Shown: positions 47,003 through 58,429, counted from the first letter of the stretch. The stretch is DNA of 64,000 nt from Tolypeutes matacus (GCA_026826555.1 JAKSZT010054308.1:4231930-4295929), one strand, 5' to 3'. Notes: generated by a model from the letters alone, not told the origin. Made by a program: numbers and translations.

Positions 47003-47700
47003 TTACCATATGACCCAGCAATTCCACGTCCAGGTTTATACCCAAAATAATTGAAAGTAGGGACTCAACACTAATTTTAATATTTGTACACTAATTTTCA
47101 CAGCAGCAATATTCACAATAGCCAAAAGATGGAAGCAACCCAACTGTCCATGAGCAGATAAATGAAATATGGTGTATTCATAGCATCAACTATTATTCTG
47201 CTGTAAAAATAAATGACGTTCTGGTACATGCTACAACATGGATGAACCTTGAAAACATTATGCTAAGTGAAAGAAGCCAGATACAAAAAGCAACATATTG
47301 TATATGCAGTGTCCAGAATAGGCAAATCCATAGAGACAGAAAGTGGATTAGCGGTGAGAGGGAAATGGGAAGTGGCTGCTAATGGGTATAGGGTTTTTGG
47401 TTTGTTTTTTTTTCAGGAGTGATGAAAATATTCTGGAAATAGATGGTGGATATTGTTATGCAAACTTGTGAATATACTAAAAACCACTGAACTGTACACT
47501 TTGAAAGGATGAATTTTGTAGTATGTGAATTATATCTAAAAAAATAATCATAACAAGGGAAGAACACCAGCATATTATAGCAGCCATCTCTAGGTGAAGA
47601 TGATGGGTCAGTGTTTCCCCTTCTTTATACCTTTTCCCTGCATTTAAAATTTTCTACAATTCACATACATTATTTTATCAGGAAAAGTAATGTAAAAATA
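47003..47700 (+). repeat. L1 LINE fragment (right part of split copy, 3' end)
   Basis: It resumes L1 at 'accatatgacccagcaattc', continues with 'acaatagccaaaagatggaa' and 'acatggatgaaccttgaaaa', and reaches the L1 3' end wording 'aaccactgaactgtacactt'. No open frame of useful length remains. Confidence 0.75.
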
Positions 47701-48437
47701 GCAAATGGCTACAAAAGCAGAGTTCCTCAGTGCCAGGGACTTGGCAGGGGGTGAGAAGAAATATGATCAGCAACAGTGAAAGCCTTCGGGAGGGAGGGAG
47801 TGTGGCCCTGGGGTTACCAACTCTTGGATTCCTTTCAAAATTTCTGGAGCAGAGTTAAAGCCTAAGAATTAAGAGATTGAGTTCTATTTCTAGTTATTCT
47901 CAATCTTGGTTGAAATCCATGTACAATGTTACAAAAATCACACCATGTCCAAAAATTCCTATTGGTTCATAAACTAGCATGTCACTTCCCTTCCTCCACT
48001 TCTCTCTGTAGATTGAAGATTGGCTGTTTTTTCTGTCAGTGAAATCTGAGACTGAGGGCAGAGAAAATAGCTTGTGGTTGCAACTACAATGTGGGATTTT
48101 TAAAAAAAGCCTATATAACAAATACTAGTAATGTTTAACAGAATGTTATTTACTTTTCTTTATATTGATTTTTTTTCAATTTTAAGTCTTTATAATATCA
48201 ATAAATTGTCCTTCCCATTTTTACATGCAGCTGGAAAATGCTAGGCTAAGGACAGAACATTGTGGACTTTGCACTGTTGAATTATTATTCATTAAATATC
48301 ATTAAATCATTGATTTTTAAAAAGATGTGTCTGTGTCTCACAAGTTTTTTTCTTAGACTGGGGTTATTTTCCTGGTTTTCAGCCTAGGCAGGTTCCAATT
48401 TTCCTACTTCACTAACAGCTTGAATTCATGGTAAAAA

Positions 48438-48466
48438 AAAAAAAATATATATATATATATATATTG
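48438..48466 (+). repeat. (A)n(TA)n low-complexity repeat
   Basis: A run of A followed by (TA) units. Intergenic. Confidence 0.8.
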
Positions 48467-48989
48467 CAATCCCTTGTATACAGTGCTTTACTGTTTAAAA
48501 ATCATTTTCACAAACATTACCATATTTTATCCTTACCAGAATTCCCGATTTATGTAATTGTCCCTATTTATAGGTCAGTAACCTGAGGACCAGAGGACGG
48601 GAATGAGAGGATCGTGGTCTCAGAACCAGGACTGCTCTGCTCTGATGCAGTCTAGTGTGGGTTCAATTTAACAAGCATTTACTTCTCCCTAAAGCCGCGC
48701 TGTCATCTGCCCCTTGATGCCTTCATTCTCTCCATTCTGGGTCAAGACCCAGCTCACTGTCCCTCTAGTCCTTGTCTCACTCCTTCCCTGGCCTCGGTGT
48801 CTCTTTCTTTACAGGGGCTTTAAACCCCAGTGTGTGCAGATGCTGGCTGTGGTGTGGGGTCTAACAGGGCTTCTCTTTCCCAGGCAGCGCTCACTGGCAG
48901 CACTCGCTGCCCCTTCTAGAGTTGCCCTAGAGGAGTGCGGGTTTCAAGGTAGCAGACACACCCGTCTGGATTGCTTTTTTTATATTTTT

Positions 48990-50370
48990 AAATGAAATAT
49001 TACCAGGTAAATCTCAGAGGACGCACATTTCCCCTGGGGTTTGAGGGGGAGAAGGGGGAAGGAGGAGGAGCAGCAGCCCCGCAGCCCAGGAGCAGAGGGT
49101 GCTACAGCGGGGGGGGGGGTGGGGGCTTCCTAGGCCAAGGGGGCACCGCAAGACCCCGTGCAGGGGGAGATGCCCGCAAGCCGCTAGAGGTCCCCTTCAG
49201 GGTGCCTTTCCTGTCCTTCGTGGAGGAGAACGTCGCCGCCGGCCCCGGCCCCAGATGCTGAGCCCCACATGCTGAGCCCCACGGAGAGAGGGCAGCTCAC
49301 AGGGCCTGGCAGTGGCCTGGTGCTCCGCCCACCTGCTGAAGAACCGACCTCCTCGGAACTTGCATCACCTGCTTCCTCAAGTAGCTTATCCCTGGCGGTG
49401 CGGCCGGAGCAGAGTATTGGGCCCTGCGTTTTGCTACGCCTCAGCCAGGAAACGGGGCTGACTTGGTGTCCATTCCCAGGCAACCACTGCATCCTTCAGT
49501 GCATTGACGTTGATTCCTGGAGTAGTTACCGCTCCATTATTGGGCTACATTTTTGTGGACTGGCCCTTGGGCACTCTCGGTCCACTTGCTTTGTTTCATG
49601 CTTAAATGTTACTGCAGAAAATAAAACTAAGCTGCCAAAAAATGTTGTGGAAAAAAAAATCGGACAGAGGCAGTATGAAAGATACCAAAACTGGTGGGAG
49701 TAGAGGTGGGAAAGAGGACAAGGCTGGAAAGAAAATCAGCAAGGAGCTTCAGCCTCATTCTTCCTCTCGGCACTGCTGCCACAAATATGAAGAAAAATAC
49801 TTTGAGAAATTGGCACCCCCTGCCTTCGTACTAGAGCTTAGCCAAATGCAGAAAAAGCCAGTCTCTGAAGGGTGCTTTGAACTTGAAGCACACCCTGACA
49901 TTTCTAGAGGCTCTGCTCTAGTACCTCCATCTCTGAGCATCCTCCACCTCAGACACCTGGTGATCCCCCTACCCCATGCACAGGGCCTGGGGTACAGCGT
50001 CCAGAACTCTGCAGTGGCTCCTCAGTGCTGATGAAGTGGCCCTCTTGCCCCACCTGCTGACTCTCTGCTTTGTTGCATGTTATCATTTTAAATAAGTGCT
50101 TTACGATTTTTTTTATTTCCTGGCTTCCCTATGGCTCCCTCATCTGTCTACAGTCTTCTTTAAGAGACACCGTGAATTGAAACCCGGACCTCCCATCTGG
50201 GAAGCAGGTGCCCAACCACTTGAGCCACAGCTGCTCCCCAGGATTTTTAGTTTTTTATTGTTCTTATGTTTGTTAAATTGTCTACAGTTTAGTGTATCAT
50301 TGTGTAATGAGAAAAAATAGCCAATAAGGGTGTCTTCCAATTGTAAAAAAAAAAAAAAAAAAAAAAAAAT
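48990..50370 (+). pseudogene. Processed-pseudogene candidate, parent not recognised
   Basis: A GC-rich block (about 49020-49480) in AT-rich repeat DNA continues without introns into text with coding flavour. One frame gives PAEEPTSSELASPASSSSLSL (up to about 49480), and another gives YEEKYFEKLAPPAFVLELSQ and MQKKPVSEGCFELEAHPDIS (49785-49910). The frames change and stops interrupt, so it is not a working gene. A run of about 27 A at 50344-50370 looks like a retroposed poly(A) tail; a SINE (50148-50240) lies in the 3' part. I do not know the parent gene, and I found no target duplication. A decayed local gene remains possible. Confidence 0.5.
50148..50240 (-). repeat. tRNA-headed SINE (short form)
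   Basis: A reverse-strand copy, with minus-strand text ggagcagctgtggctcaagt and gggtttcaattcacggtgtc. It sits in the 3' part of the retrocopy candidate. Confidence 0.75.
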
Positions 50371-50499
50371 CATTCTGTGATTTATTCTGGTATTTGGATG
50401 GTTTCATTTTTACATTTAAATCTTTGTGCTCTCTGGAATTTATTTTGGTTTAAGGAATGCGTTAAAGATCCGACTTTTTTTTTTTTTTCCGGATGGCTA

Positions 50500-50770
50500 A
50501 CCAGTTACCTGAACCTCTAGCAACCTAAATGTCCATCAATAGGAATCTCATTAAATAAATTATGCTATACACCGGAATACTATGCAGACATGAAAAAAGA
50601 ATAAGGGAGCTTTATGCCATGTGCTGATAGGGCAGATCCTCATAACATATTACTGGGTGAAAAAATCAAGGTAGGGAACAATTTGTATAAAGTGATATCA
50701 ATTAGGTTAAAAAAGAATATATGTAAAAGACTACATGTATGGTGTATGTTTCTATTTCTTCTTTATTTAA
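50500..50770 (+). repeat. L1 LINE fragment
   Basis: Old L1 wording: 'aacctaaatgtccatcaata', 'ggaatactatgcagacatga', 'taacatattactgggtgaaa'. Short and diverged. Confidence 0.6.
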
Positions 50771-50946
50771 AGCTCTCAGGACAGATACAGAAGTTATTTG
50801 TTAACTCATATCCAAGTTTTATTTAATTCATTAATGAGAGAAGACAAAAAAAAACTGGCTTAAAGAGCATTTGAGAAACAGGGATTTATGTAGTCGATGA
50901 GAAAGGGAATACCCAAATAAGATTGCTGATTTAAATATGAGACTGG

Positions 50947-51134
50947 GGAGGCGGCTGTGGCCCAATCAGTGGGGCTCCCGTTTGCCATGTGGGAGGCCCC
51001 GGGTTCGGTTCCCGGGGCCTCCTGGTGGGGGCGGGCCCCCCCGCAAGGCGTGGTTGGCTGACCCGGCGAGCACAGGCAGCAAGGGGGAGATAAATGAATA
51101 AATAAATAAAAATCTTAAAAATATATATATATAT
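50947..51134 (+). repeat. DAS-type tRNA-headed SINE (long form)
   Basis: A slightly diverged copy (ggcggctgtggcccaatcag). The duplication atatgagactgg lies at 50935-50946 and 51135-51146, beside an (AT)n run in the tail. Confidence 0.88.
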
Positions 51135-51188
51135 ATATGAGACTGGTTAACTTTCTAGGACAATAAAACCCAAACACTCTTGTGGTTA

Positions 51189-51285
51189 ATTTTTTTTTTT
51201 TTTTTTTAAGCAGTATCAGGGATTGAACCTGGGACCTCGTACATGGGAAGCAGGTACTCAAGCACTGAGCTACACCGGCTCCCCT
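51189..51285 (-). repeat. tRNA-headed SINE (short form)
   Basis: A reverse-strand copy, with minus-strand text gagccggtgtagctcagtgc and ggttcaatccctgatactgc. The A tail is a T run at 51189-51207. Confidence 0.8.
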
Positions 51286-51609
51286 GTGGGTAAGTTCTTT
51301 ACTGGTCAATAAAACACTATTATTTAATAAATTTCTGCAGGTTAACCTCTAACCATACAGGACTGTAAATGTCTGCATTTTTGTCAACTGTAGATTATTC
51401 ATCATATATCCTGTGACAGTCACATTCCCCGAGAGACAGATGAATGTCAAGCAGGCTTATTACAAAATGCTCTAGCATGATAACAACACAAAAGAAGCAA
51501 TCCTCCTTTTACCTTTCTGCAAGTTTGGAGGAATTATTCTTTCACAGAAGGGAAGAACTCATCTAGCTTTGGACATAAGCTACCTGGGTTACTTAGTAAC
51601 TGTGTGATT

Positions 51610-51705
51610 TTTTTTTTTTTTAGGTACTGTGGGCCGGGGATTGAAACCAGGACCTTGTATGTGGGAAGGGGGTATTCAACCACTGAGTCACTTCGGCTCC
51701 CCTGA
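51610..51705 (-). repeat. tRNA-headed SINE (short form)
   Basis: A reverse-strand copy, with minus-strand text gagccgaagtgactcagtgg and gtttcaatccccggcccac; the T run is at the left. Confidence 0.72.
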
Positions 51706-51737
51706 GTTGGTTTTTTCGTTTCTTTTGCTTGTTGTTT

Positions 51738-51832
51738 GTTTTTGTTTTTTTCTTAGGAGGCACTGGGAATCGAAGCTGGGACCGCCTATGTGGGAAGCAG
51801 GGGCTCAACTGCCTGAGCCACATCCACTCCCC
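51738..51832 (-). repeat. tRNA-headed SINE (short form)
   Basis: A reverse-strand copy, with minus-strand text ggagtggatgtggctcaggc and cagcttcgattcccagtgcc. It is tandem to the previous copy. Confidence 0.75.
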
Positions 51833-52209
51833 AACTGTATGATCTTGAACAAGTTATTAGCCCTCTCTGGACATCGGTTTCTTCATCCATAAAATGGGAC
51901 TAATAATGCTGTGATAGTATTTATTTCTCTCATGTGAGAGAATGTAGAACTGTATGATAGGGATTTTTAAAAAAATTATTCAAATTCTGGTCTGAGAATG
52001 GTGAATACTTGCAAATCTTCTTACTTCTAAGATAAGTTTGACCAAGGAAAGACTAAGACTGAAAGTCTGTACAAGCCAAAGTCAGAGTCCTCCTGGACTG
52101 AATAGAATGAAAATTAAAGCAGGGATTTGAAAGCACAAGCTTTGAGGCCTGGAAGAATGAGATGAACGTGATGATGTGAGGAGCCAGGCTCTCAAGCCAG
52201 GATTTACAG

Positions 52210-52403
52210 GGGTAGGTGAAAAAAATACAGTTAAATGTCCCACTTGAATATAGCAGNNNNNNNNNNNNNNNNNNNNNNNNNNNNNNNNNNNNNNNNNNNN
52301 NNNNNNNNNNNNNNNNNNNNNNNNNNNNNNNNNNNNNNNNNNNNNNNNNNNNNNNNGGGTAGGTGAAAAAAATACAGTTAAATGTCCCACTTGAATATAG
52401 CAG
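52210..52403. other. Assembly gap (100 N) with identical 47-bp flanks
   Basis: Exactly 100 N fill 52257-52356. The 47 bases left of the gap (52210-52256) are identical to the 47 right of it (52357-52403). One hundred N is the customary size for a gap of unknown length. The duplication suggests two contig ends that overlap but were not merged, so real sequence may not be missing. Confidence 0.9.
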
Positions 52404-52502
52404 CGGACTGTTATAAATAGAATCATAGGTGATCTGACTACTAACAAGTAAACTATAACTATTAAACCATGAAAGCAGCTTCTAGACATTTGTCTTACTT
52501 TT

Positions 52503-52690
52503 TTTTTTTTTTTTTTTTTTAAGATTTTATTTATTTATTCATTTATCCCCCCCTTGCTGCTTGTGCTCGCTGGGTCAGCTAACCACGCCATGCTGGCGGG
52601 CTTGCCTTCACCAGGAGGCCCCGGGAACCGAACCCGGGGCCTCCCATATGGTAAACGGGAGCCCTACTGATTGAGCCACAGCCGCTTCCC
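52503..52690 (-). repeat. DAS-type tRNA-headed SINE (long form)
   Basis: A reverse-strand full copy; the duplication tgtcttactttt lies at 52491-52502 and 52691-52702. Confidence 0.92.
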
Positions 52691-53202
52691 TGTCTTACTT
52701 TTCTGTGCACTTTCCATGACTTTACTTTGCCCTCATCTACCTCTGAGAGAGGCAGAACAGGTATTATCCCACTAGACTGAGAACTTCATAAGGTCGGGAA
52801 CTGTATTTACTTCTGCCCCCCACCCCCACCCCCTAGTTCTCTGCACAGAAAATAGTTTAAATGGAATTGCACTCCCATTGTACAGATGAGGAAACAGGCC
52901 CAGTGGTGAGGCCTTGCCCAAGGTGACTCAATCATGGCAGAACTGTAACCAGAACCCAAATCTCCTGCCCTCTAATACGTGCTCTCCCAGGCCCATCACT
53001 GTGAAAGTTTGTACTGCAGATCTCTGGTGGGCACACCTGGGGAAGGTCACTGTCTAGGTGGTGGGTACATCTGTAGCCAGGAGCAGGGTCAAGGTGAGTG
53101 GCCCAGATAAAGTAGAATGGTGAGGTCAGTATTGCTGCCTTTTGGCTCTAAGGGAAAGACCAGGGAGAACCATGCCTTCTAACGCCTCGTCTCCTTTCCT
53201 CC

Positions 53203-54380
53203 AGCGGCCCTTCTGGCTTCAGGAGCAGCTTGCCCCGAAGGGGAAGCACCACTCCGCTTCACCACTCCCCATGCCCTCAGGATACAGATGGTTGGGATGA
53301 GGACAATGTGACACCCTCATCCCATCCCTTCAAGACATTTCAGAGCCAGGAAGCAGCTGTCCGTGGAGCCAGCCAGCTCCTCTGGACAATGCCAGTTCTA
53401 GCCTGTAGGTGCTAATCAATCTGACATGGGCACAATGAGGCCTGCTTCTCAGGAGCCCCCAAATAAAGGGGCTGAAGTGAAGGATGGGGAACTGAGTCCT
53501 CTCCAGGATTTCCTAGCTGGCCAGGGCAGCCCAGGATGAGGCACAGTCTCCTGCCAGGCTCCAAATGGCATTGGAGGCACCGTGGTAACATCCTCATACC
53601 CTCCATAGAGATAGAAATACAGTAAGAGGGAGAGGTCTCTTTGGCTCACTATCATTTTTGCATCCCTTTTCTTCCTTCCTTCCTTCTTTCCTTCCTCCCT
53701 CCCTCTTCTGCTCTACTGCAGCCTCAGATTTTCAGGGAATACCCATCTCCCACTGATGACCCTCACTGTGTAAAAGGAGGCCCCAGTCCCACGAGGGGCC
53801 CTGCCTGCTTTCTCAGAGGGTGCTAGTGAGAGGATGAATTGTCTAGTGGGTCTCTTCTCCTTCCCATCTTGTTCTCCTCTCTTCTAGTTTTACCATATAA
53901 CAAGAACCTAATTCACAGCTTGCTTTTCACTTTGTAGAATGTTGTTCCTTTACCCAACCAGCCTGGTTGGGCAGGGATTACGGTGCCCGTTTGATAATCT
54001 GAGAGACTGAAGCTCTAGGAGGTTGGTATAGCGTCTCATATGAAGGTAGCATCGGGCTGGAATAGGATTCCTGATTCATGGTCCAGTGTTCCTTCCACTA
54101 ACCATGTGCCTCGTGCCCCCTCCACATTGGAACCCCGTGCCTCAAAGGCAAGGAGCCCATCTCCTCCTTCCTTTTCAGCTTTGACAATCCACAGTACCAA
54201 GGCAGGTCAGTGAGGCCTCCTGAGTGTACAACGTGTCTTTCCTCAAGGCTGACCCCCCTCTAAGCTCACTCCCCATAGTATCCTGCAGTGCCTCTGGGAT
54301 CTAGCCCCTCAAAAGGCCTGAGCCTTGACCAGAAAGAAGAGGGTGACCTGGAGATTCCTAGGGAGGAGGACAAAGGTAAG
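53203..54380 (+). pseudogene. Exon-like blocks of an unrecognised gene or gene remnant
   Basis: Several pieces have splice-like borders. 53203-53410 follows tttcctccag and reads RSSLPRRGSTTPLHHSPCP then DTDGWDEDNVTPSSHP before a stop. 54180-54205 follows cttttcag and reads SFDNPQYQGR (an NPxY tail motif), with gtcagtg after it. 54279-54375 follows ccccatag and reads YPAVPLGSSPSKGLSLDQK then EEGDLEIPREEDK, with a gtaagag donor. An NPxY-bearing acidic tail would suit a membrane receptor cytoplasmic domain. I do not recognise it, found no ectodomain exons, and cannot exclude chance. Known mammalian gene order has no gene here. Confidence 0.3.
53663..53706 (+). repeat. (CTTC)n pyrimidine tract
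   Basis: A TTCC/CTTC-type low-complexity run. Intergenic. Confidence 0.75.
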
Positions 54381-55679
54381 AGCCCGAAGAGGGAGGAGCG
54401 TGAAGCATCCATCCACCATTTGCAGAGGACTCTGCTAGAGGCAGACAGAGGAGTAGAAGCAGCTGTGTGCGAACATGAATTTCACTAAAAGAAGGGGAAA
54501 GCTATGTCAGTCACACCCAGTACCTCCCTGCAATTCCCCTAAAGGGCCATATCGCCAAAGTTTCCAGTCGTTCATGCAACAATCCCAGAAGTAAACAGGG
54601 ACCCTGCTTGCCATCACCCGGGGTCAAGAAAATTGGTCAGCTGAATCTGGCTGGAGGGTGGAAGCTGAATCTGGGGCATTAGAGAAAGTGGTGTCAGGGC
54701 TCCATGCTTGTTCTAGATTATTCCATCTCACCCTAGTCAGCAGGTAGCAGGGGTGGCAAAGCCACTCCTCAGAATATGCTAGTTCATTGAAAAGATGCCA
54801 ACTCAAGCCTGAGAAATCTTACCCCCTGCCCACCTCACAGTGTCTTGGGGGAAAAACAGAACGTGAGTGACCTTGGGCAAACTAAACAGTTTGGCTATTG
54901 AGTATAAATTTGTCTGTTCCCTTCTCATTGTATCCTCAAAAGCTTCTTTTTGCGTCTCTCAAATACTTCTAGGCCTTCCTCCATGATAAACTCATCCTTT
55001 TATGGATTTGCATATCAGAGATTTCCAAAGCATAGCTCAGAATTGATTTAGGGAGAAAGGAGTGGGCCTGGGAATGGAGGAGTGACCCAGGCTTTGGAGC
55101 CATTTGTGCCCTCCTCCCTCCCTCTGTTGGGAAGCTGTTTGTTTGAGTTGGGCTGAAGCCAGTCAGATGCGCTGGATCAGTGCGTCCTGTCCCAGGAGAC
55201 AGTGAGTATTTGTCTTCTTTCATGAGACAGTCCTGGGAGGAGGAGGGAAGGGCCTAGAAACATGGATGCAGTTGACAGGGAAAGAGAGTCGATCAGATCC
55301 CTAAAGAGTGGAATTGGGGTGGTTTTTCTATTATTAGGGATGGCCCAAGTGAAATCCCCGGGCTCCTGGACTTGGAGAGGTGAGGAGAAGAGCAAAAGAG
55401 GACATGGTGAAGAAAGTGGAAAGCTCTAGACTTGACTCAACAACTACTCTGTGTGATCTTAGGTGGGTCACTTCTGCTCCATCTCCTCTTCTTCATTTGG
55501 TAAACGAGGAAGCTAAGCGTCCTGAGGTCACCTCTGGTTCTTGACAAGCGTATTATTCTAATGAAGTGAAGCTACTGCATGTGAGGCTACTCAGCAGGGG
55601 AAAAAAGAAGGCTAAGAGGGGATTTAAAGCTCTACATTTCTCAACAGCTCTTTTCAGGGGGAGTTCTCCCTCTGCACTG

Positions 55680-56275
55680 ATAGCAAACGAAAAGAAATGG
55701 GCTTAAATATACATCACTGTTAGGAGGTGGTGAGAATATGGTGATGCACGGGAAAAATACAATTTATGTAACTTACAGACTATAGTTAACAGTAATAGTG
55801 TAATATTCTTGCATCAATGTCAAAGAAGGTATTTTATCATTGTTAAGGGTCAATAATAGGGGGGTATGGGCTAAGGAAAACATCCAGAAACTTACTGAGG
55901 CGATGACTGCACAACTCTGTGATGAAAGTGAGAGCCACTGAGTGTGGACTTTGGGGAGACTGTACAAGGCATGGGGTGGAAAATGGACTGTGGCTGACAG
56001 TACAAATATGAGAGCGTTCTCTCATGAACTGTAACAAATGGACAATGGTGTTAATAATGGGGCAGGTGGTGGAAAAATACATTAAATGTCAGCTATGGAC
56101 CACAGTGAGTAGGAAAAGTTTGATGATGTTCTTTCATAATTTGTAACAAGTGTTCTGCAACAAAGCAAGGTGTTGGTGGAGGGGTGATGCATGGGAATTC
56201 TGCACGCTATACGTGATTGTTTTGTAAGCTCACAACTTCTCTAATAAAAATATATTATAAAAAATTAAGGCACAA
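55680..56275 (+). repeat. L1 3' UTR (lineage-type copy)
   Basis: The longest copy of the L1 3' UTR seen in fragments elsewhere: 'cttacagactatagttaaca', 'gtgaactgtaacaaatggac'-like text, 'tttcataatttgtaacaagt' and 'tctctaataaaaatatatta', with an A-rich end. Confidence 0.65.
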
Positions 56276-56289
56276 AAAAGGAAAAAAAT

Positions 56290-56440
56290 AGGCTGACTCT
56301 GGGTTGTTAAAAATGTTTTATATCTTCATGGGGAGTAGTTACATGTGTGTACACATGTAGAAATTCACTGAGCTGTGAACGTAAGATCTGTGCACTTTAC
56401 CAAGCATGTCAATCATTCCTCAATAAAAAGGTTTAAAAAC
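56290..56440 (+). repeat. L1 3' end fragment
   Basis: 'attcactgagctgtgaacgt', 'gtgcactttaccaagcatgt' and 'cctcaataaaaaggttt' are the standard wording of older L1 3' ends. Confidence 0.6.
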
Positions 56441-56999
56441 GGGCTTAAGCTCCAGCAGGACTTTAGACTTCAGAAATAACTTTTTTACATGAGGGACTTT
56501 AGAGACAGTGAATTTCCACTCAGGGAGGTTAAAGATCTCCCTTCTTCTGAGACCTTTAAGAAGATTATCCATCTGTACTGACGAAGGAGGTGGAGAACTA
56601 GGGAACAAATTAGATAACCTCTCCTTTGGGGAGCTTTCCAAAGTCCCTCCAGCCTCAGAAATTCCCCCGCCCTTCCCCAGGTCAGAAAAATGCTCCTTGC
56701 TCTCTCATCCCCACCTCTTCTCTTGCAACACCAGCTGCTCTTTCTGCCCTCCACAGAGCCCAGCCGTCCCCTCAGACAAAATCTCTTTAGAGCCTGGTAG
56801 CATTATTTGACATACTGGTATTTCTCACCATCCATCTTTGTCCTGCACCCCATTCTCTTCTCCTTGGGAATCTCAAATCCTGTTCTGAGCCCGCCCTCCA
56901 CCCAGGCGCTTTTTCCGGTAGTGCGTGCCAGCCGGTCCTGCATCCCACATCCCAGCTGTTGACATTTCGTTGCCATTGCCCATGGGATAAAGAAAGGGG

Positions 57000-57050
57000 C
57001 CCTGTTGTTCAACAATAGGGGAAAAGACGGAGACAATGGGAAATTGTGTT
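57000..57050 (+). promoter_or_regulatory. Cluster of SOX-type motifs upstream of HAPLN2
   Basis: Within 50 bp are the inverted pair TTGTTCAACAA (57004-57014), AACAATAG (57011-57018), ACAATGG (57033-57039) and ATTGTG. They match the HMG-box SOX core. HAPLN2 is expressed by oligodendrocyte-lineage cells, where SOX10 acts, so an enhancer role is plausible. No conservation evidence is available here. Confidence 0.25.
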
Positions 57051-57227
57051 TCCGATGGGGTGGGGACAGAGAAAGAAAGGACAGACAGATGGACAGACAG
57101 GGGGGGCTGGGCAGAAGGAGTCAGGTTTCTTGAAGCAGCTGGAAGTCCTGGATGTCTGGTTCCCACCTTGAGAGCCTAGTCCCATAGGTAATGCGCACCC
57201 AGGCACCGGAAAGCAGAGGTGAGGACT

Positions 57228-57290
57228 TTGTGCGTGTGTGTGTGTGGGGTGTGTGTGTGGGGGGGTGGCAGTGGTGGTGGTGGTTAGATG
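57228..57290 (+). repeat. (GT)n / (GGT)n simple repeats
   Basis: A GT-rich run broken by GGGG is followed by a short GGT array. Intergenic. Confidence 0.7.
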
Positions 57291-57879
57291 AGGCCCAAAT
57301 GGAGCTGCAGGGGCAGCTGGAGCTTGACAGCTATGGATCTTTGAGCCTCCTTTGTAGTTCACCCCCATCTGTCTAGCACCCTCCCACCCACCAATCAACC
57401 CACCCCTTCTCTGGGCCAAGAGCATCTCAGAAGCATCTAGGCACCACACTTGCCGCACTCTCCCAGGTAACTTTCCTGGGATTGCTTTCTTTACTACACC
57501 TCCCTACATGGGTCCCCACCCCCAGCATCTTCTCCTGGTCCTAAGCCAGCGAGCTCCACAGACATAGTGCCCAGTCGCAGTGTCTCTGCTTAGTGGAGAA
57601 TGGGGGGTGGCGGGGTAGATCTTGGCACCTTGGCTTCTTGAGCTCAGGGCAGAAGCCTTTCCTCTGAGGTGCAAAAGGAGCTCTAAGGTACTTTGACCTC
57701 CCAGGGGCTCGGGCAACACCTTCGGCCAGAACCTCTTCCTCAAGCAGGACCAAAAAGCTGCTAATCATTGCTGTCTCCGTCTCTGTGAAGAGACCAGCTC
57801 TAGCGGGTAGGCAATGAAGCTATTGGCCACTCTGATTTTCTGTAAAGGGCACAAAGATGATATTGTACACCCCACCTGC

Positions 57880-58135
57880 TCTGAAATACAGAAATGCAGA
57901 TCAGCGATTCAGAGCTTGAGCCTCTGTCAGAGGTGGATTCAAATCCCAGCAACCCCTGCTCCTCTTACTAGCTATGTGACCTCACTCAAGTTTCTTAAAA
58001 TTTGTGCACCTTTGTTTCATCATTTATAAAATGGGATGCATAATAGTTCCTATGTGATAGGACTGCTGAAACAGATATAAAAGTATACTTGCAAAGTGTT
58101 TAGAGCAGCCTCAGACATGTTAAATTTGAAACATT
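57880..58135 (+). repeat. MIR element
   Basis: A near-complete MIR: 'ggtggattcaaatcccagca', 'tagctatgtgacctcactca', 'tttcatcatttataaaatgg', then 'gagcagcctcagacatg'. Confidence 0.7.
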
Positions 58136-58429
58136 TGTTATTGCTAGCTATCGTTACTACTGGCCTCTAAATCAATTTCCCAGTCCCCATGAACATTCTT
58201 ATTTACCAGGTTCTCTTGTAAAGGAGAAGTGGTTCTTTGGGTCATGTCCCTGTTACAAATTCTTTCACTTTTAACCACTGGGAAGTTCCTCCTCGGTCTA
58301 ACCCCACTTTTCCTATTACAAGCTCATCTTTGACCCTCATTTGCCAGATGATGGAGCTCAGCTCCGCATATCCCATCACTTCTTCCCAGAAGTCCTTAGT
58401 AGGAGCTCATTCATTAAAACACACATTTA

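Larger units (their letters stand above)
51560..51945 (+). repeat. MIR element split by two SINE insertions
   Basis: Left MIR text 'gggttacttagtaactgtgt' and right text 'atgatcttgaacaagttatt', 'cttcatccataaaatgggac' read as one MIR. Two reverse-strand short SINEs lie between them (51610-51705 and 51738-51832), each with its own head and T-rich tail. 'actgtgtgat' and 'actgtatgat' flank the pair. Confidence 0.65.
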
